DNA from: Phycomyces blakesleeanus NRRL 1555(-)
Taxonomy: Eukaryota > Mucoromycota > Mucoromycetes > Mucorales > Phycomycetaceae
NCBI RefSeq assembly: GCF_001638985.1
Contig: NW_017265139.1
Span: 124,001-188,000 of the forward strand
Reading direction: 5' to 3'
DNA: 64,000 nucleotides
Positions 59,827-64,000 of the stretch are shown in pieces (position 1 is the first letter of the stretch; each line of letters opens with the position of its first letter). The position numbers were made by a program, and so were the translations under genes. The notes beneath the pieces are model-generated. The model made no database searches, was not told where the DNA came from, and saw only the letters and a program-made list of their open reading frames with translations.

Positions 59827-61366
59827 CTAAATTTTTTTGTAATGACCAAAGACGAGATCATATCCTTCAAATGCATGGATGATTCTGTCTTTGCGCCTGT
59901 AGCCACCGAATTTTCCTACGGTGCGCATGAGCTTGCTTATGTTTTCACTCTCATCATCTTCATGTGATACAGAGGAGAAATAAGTCACAGTAAAGGCCCC
60001 GGGTTTGAATATATCCAGAACTTGGCGGATCAGTAGACGCACTGAAGCTTCTTGACCATTGTGCTTGCCAAGGTTACCAACAGGATGAGTAACAGAGGCT
60101 GGGATAGTGGTTTCAAAAGAGGCGTATGAGCATTGGGGTTCAGGAGTAACGTGAATGGTATAGTAACCCTTGTCGAGCAGACCGTTAGCCGAATAACCGC
60201 ATGGCTCAAACAGGAATGAATCCACCTTGGCATCAGGATAAATCTTGTCGAGACCAGTCTCACGGTCGACGCGTACACCACCTACTAAACCCGCTGGTTC
60301 GTTGTTTCTGTGATAGAAGGCACGCATGGCATTGCGGTCTAACCGTGTCATCAAGATCTCGACAGTCTGATCAGCGCCTGCGGGACGATGTACGCCATGG
60401 AATCTGTCCACAAGAGCCAAACTTGGTCTGGTCACCTTTGTCCATGGGCATTTCTTAGGTGACATCCAGGACAAACCATCTGTTTCAGACATAAGTTGAT
60501 CCATGTCGATAGCTGCTTCTTCTTGATGAGCAATATCGATGGGTGAAGTTAGGTAAAGATACCACTCGTCTTCATTAGTATCACCAATCACGTAAGCAGC
60601 GCCATTGTCTATTACGAATATTATGTGTTAGTTTCAAAATCATGGATACAACAGATAATAATAATAATAATAGTAATAGTAGTAGTAGTAGTAGTAGTAG
60701 TAAAAAGGGGAAGTGTCAAAAAATATCAAAAAAGAATTATTTACCGAAATGGTCATCTAGATAGTTGACTTCTTCTTCCCAGCTACGATGGGGACCAGGT
60801 TGCTTCTCAGGGAATATGAACGATTTGCGGGAGTAGAAAAGGCGATAGACAGACTCGTAGCCACATCGAGTGCGAGCGATTTCGAGAATATAGGGAAGGG
60901 CCTTGAGAAGAGTGGTTGTACCGCATGTCTTTAAGACAAGCTTATGAGAGTAAACAAACATGGATGACTCACTAAAAATGATTTCCCATTGGATAGCGGT
61001 TTAATAAGCAGGATGATCTTTGTTTTACTTTCTTGTGATTTCTTACCTTAGGAGATAGGCATCCGAGTATGCGTTGCTAACCACACTAAGGACAGTGCAC
61101 TTGACAGTAGCCAACATAGAGTCCCATACGGGCTTCTCTACAGTACGGAGATCCTTTGGGAACACAAAAGAGTATGAGTCTTTGGGAGTTGTTGGGTTCG
61201 AGACATCTGAGAGATCAGAGTCGGTATCAATAGGGCTGGAGTTATCTTGGGGAGAGAACCAGATCTCGAGTAATTTTTCTGGGCCTTCAAAACAGCCGTG
61301 TTCTGCAGAGTAATTGGTGCCGCTAGGAGGTGGAGCAGATGGTAAAGGAAGTTGATCAAAGACCAT
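59827..61366 (-). CDS. SPE2: S-adenosylmethionine decarboxylase proenzyme
   Basis: Predicted 442-residue pyruvoyl enzyme that decarboxylates S-adenosylmethionine to supply aminopropyl groups for spermidine and spermine. Exons (minus) 61366-61047, 60971-60745, 60608-59827. The self-cleavage site is Glu108-Ser109 within LLSESSMFV, and it is created by splicing of intron 1. Conserved parts are [12 protein letters not shown] near the N-terminus, [14 protein letters not shown], the [16 protein letters not shown] segment, and [38 protein letters not shown] near the middle (split here only for description). The length exceeds that of the yeast enzyme (396) because of a longer N-terminus and linker. 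Intron 2 contains a (TAA)n-(TAG)n repeat at 60656-60702. Confidence 0.95.
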
Positions 61367-63342
61367 TGTATTTTAAGGTATGAATTAATAAATAAATAAA
61401 AGGTGGGTTGTGTAGTTTAAATATAATAAGAATTGACGATGTCAGGACCAGTAGTCGCAGTGAAGCCGGAAGGGTACGCTGACAAAAAGAGAACTAAGGT
61501 GTTTTTCAAGAACTGAAGCGTTTAGAAGCATGAAAGGGGTTCACTGTGAGTTTTAAAGTGGTTTGCCGACGAAGCGACGGGTAAATAGGAGCCTTTTGTG
61601 TACGTTTGATAGGATCAAAATGAAGCAAAAAAAGGTATCAATAGACAAACACCTTTATAGATAGAAGAGTCCCTTGAGGGAGGGGAAAAGGAAAAAAGAA
61701 AAGGAAGCAAGGATGTGCAAAGGAACATTTTTACTATTGGCTTAGGCAACTGCTTTTATAGCTAGATATCAATAAAAAAAACTTTTTGCTAGATTTTTTT
61801 TTCCGCATCGTGGCTGCTTAATTTGAATCTTTATTGGGTTTCCCATCACATTTTGAAATGGGACCTCAATATTTACCTAAATGTTTCTTTTTTTTCTCTT
61901 TGTGTCTTTTGTTGCATATTTCTTCTTCTATATAGCTTGTAATTAGCCACGGATTTCTATCCCTAGTTTTATAAAGTGGTACTATACCTTGCTCTTATAT
62001 ATCCTTTTTTCTTTTTATAATAAATCAATTTGATTACTTTCCAGGTCTGCAATTGAAGAATATTTTCCTTGAATAAAATATGAAGGAAGAAGCCGGCAGG
62101 AGTTCCTTGCCCACCAACATTAATTACTTGACATGCAATCAGTAGATATCTATTATTATTCGAACAAAAGGCTTTAGTAGTCTAAATTACGCTTTTATTA
62201 TCTCTTATTTTCTTGCCAAAACTCGACATTGTTTTCTTTTAAAAAAGGGAAGTAGTGGTTGTATAGCGAGCCATTACTCCCATTGAGGTGTTTATTGAAT
62301 ATTTCTAATCAAATACACAAAAATATGCCAGAATTTGGTTTCTACTTATGCAATTGATCCTCTTTTTTTTGGAAGACGTCGCCATTATTTATTATAGTAT
62401 TTTGAGTTTTTTCATTGCCAAGGCACAAATAGCTCTAATAGAATTATAGAGTACAGATCAATTTATCACAAGACTTTGAGCCATTTGAGGTGCCTGTGCC
62501 AGTTAAGTTTAAATTGCTGGAGTATAGTAATTAAAGGCTTTGCCAATATATTCGATATTCAATTGAGCGTGTTGTGGTTATAGCTTAAATATTTAACGTT
62601 CTTCTTCTGCGGACAGAATTATTCTGTGGATCACGCTAGATTAGGCCTATAAATTAATCATGATATTTATGCTCATTGCTATTTATTTTTTAATAAGATG
62701 ACTTGTGACTATATCAAGCGAGTAAGATACTTTCTTTTATGAGCAAGTATTTATTCTATTTATTTGTCCTTTGCTTTCTTGAATGGGAAATTCATTCATG
62801 AGTGTATAAGTAGTCCTTTTGAAATTTGTGGGAGGAACTTTATTTTGGAAGCAAAAAGAAGAAATAGGCTCATTTTTTGAGAAACCTAGTACAACAATCC
62901 AATGCCACAGATTTTTTTTTGTGTAATCCTGGAATTAAAAATAGGTTTTTCTTGTATGAGAGTGCATTAGCTCACCTTTTATATTATATGATATATATAT
63001 ATATATATAATATTGAGCTCTGATTAAAAATAAATCATCAATTCAAAGATAGATCAAAATAATCTGTAGACTGAAGAATAGGTTTTCAATTTTTTTTTGC
63101 AATATTGAAACATAGGATATATGTAATCTTTAGCTCTATCTAGTAAAGCAAGCAAAGATATCCCTTAGATGAAGAATTACCTTTCAACCAACTTTTGTTT
63201 ATTGTAGTCGCACTATATATTTGTTTGGCCGGTCTTGATGTGGACTATCAATTGGCTCTTGCTTAGACCAATTAATATTTTGCATTTATCTAAAACTATA
63301 CTGAATTATTCAAGAGTGAAAGAAAGACGGTTATAAAATGAT
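61367..63342. other. AT-rich intergenic region
   Basis: About 2 kb without a recognisable gene. The first 400 bp should hold the SPE2 promoter and leader. The rest has T-runs, (AT)n at 62991-63008 and ordinary AT-rich sequence. I saw no domain-bearing frame on either strand. Confidence 0.5.
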
Positions 63343-63912
63343 CTAGATTGATATATATATATATACGATCAAGATTATCAGTAAATGCGGCATTATGTAG
63401 AATGATGATTTTGTTTTTGTATATACAATCGAGGATAACAAGGAAGGTACGATATAGGGATAGTTATCTACAGTATTAAAAGTTAAAGGTGTGTAGATTG
63501 AGGGAGAATGAGGAAATAACATATGGCGACTAGTTATGAGCAATGATAAAAAAAAAAGTAAATTGTAACAAAAGAAAGAAAGAGGAAAAGATGCCCACTG
63601 CCAATTTTCATATCTCCAAATATAATTATTACTTTGTATAGACTTCTCACTAGATAAAATTTTATAGGCACTAATTTTCTTTTCAAATAAAATCAGAGAG
63701 TTTCCATTACACAAAGAGAGTACCCAGTGGTGAAGCTGTAGATTGATAACTAGATATAGAAATATGCTAGATATTATCAAACCGTCATTCTGCAGTTTCA
63801 ATTCAAGCCAAGTATATTTCTCATAATAAATCTGTAAGTCCATTGACTGTTGATCATGCTTTGCCAAGAAAGTGTCTAAATAAAGATATATTGTTTTTCC
63901 AAGCAAAATCAT
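63343..63912 (-). CDS. Weak 189-codon ORF, possibly spurious
   Basis: An ATG at 63912 opens a 189-codon frame in very AT-rich DNA. The first part (LDTFLAKHDQQSMDLQIYYE, then YTWLELKLQNDGLIISS) looks somewhat protein-like; the rest is rich in Leu, Ile, Tyr, Phe and Ser, as expected of chance translation. A hydrophobic stretch (FFCYNLLFFLSLLI) could be a membrane segment if real. No family is recognised. The downstream end runs into an (AT)n repeat. It could be a chance frame, a degenerate element or an exon of a gene continuing beyond the window. Confidence 0.2.
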   Translation of the reverse strand: MILLGKTIYLYLDTFLAKHDQQSMDLQIYYEKYTWLELKLQNDGLIISSIFLYLVINLQLHHWVLSLCNGNSLILFEKKISAYKILSSEKSIQSNNYIWRYENWQWASFPLSFFCYNLLFFLSLLITSRHMLFPHSPSIYTPLTFNTVDNYPYIVPSLLSSIVYTKTKSSFYIMPHLLIILIVYIYISI

Positions 63913-64000
63913 TCATTATTCTTCAAATGTAAAGATATACCCATGTGTTAACAAACTTGCTTATTAACATAAAAAGCATATATGTAAGTAAGAAAGTAAA

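Overview
The window looks like nuclear DNA from an early-diverging filamentous fungus, most likely Mucoromycota and perhaps close to Phycomyces or Mucor. It is AT-rich, has many microsatellites, and its genes carry many short introns (about 60-150 nt) with GTAAGT-like donors. It encodes an RNAi-type RNA-dependent RNA polymerase and a GDP-fucose transporter homologue, both familiar in Mucoromycota. The assignment is inference from gene content and style. No rRNA, tRNA, CRISPR array or bacterial operon was seen. All intron-containing gene models were built by eye; each was checked for canonical splice sites and for an open frame whose total length is divisible by three.

Layout. 1-110: 5' end of an unknown minus-strand gene, divergent from TAF7 (372-2081). 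2287-6125: a complete, apparently intact PIF/Harbinger DNA transposon with about 49-bp terminal inverted repeats, an AAT target duplication, a DDE transposase and a convergent Myb/SANT-like partner. 7810-11711: a 1238-residue RNA-dependent RNA polymerase. 13823-29118: a gene-dense housekeeping block with an aldo-keto reductase, a METTL23-like methyltransferase, a GDP-fucose-type transporter, DNA topoisomerase III with an RGG tail, Rab7/Ypt7, complex I subunit NDUFA12 and the mitochondrial Glu-tRNA(Gln) amidotransferase A subunit. 29119-32362: a 3.2-kb gene desert. 32363-36635: a LIM-C1-RhoGAP protein. 36998-38126: an unrecognised acidic protein. 38576-43204: T-rich minisatellites and degenerate sequence without an intact gene. 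43205-45094: an intronless, less AT-rich orphan with an N-terminal membrane segment. 46926-48271: a decayed Tc1/mariner element flanked by TA. 48529-52483: a Bem3-like PX-PH-RhoGAP protein. 54360-56730: an ADCK2/Cqd1-like mitochondrial UbiB protein. 57339-59255: an F-box-like protein. 59827-61366: S-adenosylmethionine decarboxylase. The last 2.6 kb is AT-rich, with one weak ORF.

How the genes relate. They are independent eukaryotic transcription units, so no pathway operon is expected. Two Rho GTPase regulators lie 12 kb apart. Several mitochondrial proteins (NDUFA12, GatA, ADCK2-like) are present. An RNAi polymerase lies about 1.7 kb from an apparently intact DNA transposon, but nothing shows a functional link. 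The most unusual parts are the Harbinger element with its compound ends, the orphan at 43.2-45.1 kb with its degenerate surroundings, the topoisomerase III alpha-type enzyme with an RGG tail, and a 17-nt microexon in the UbiB gene.
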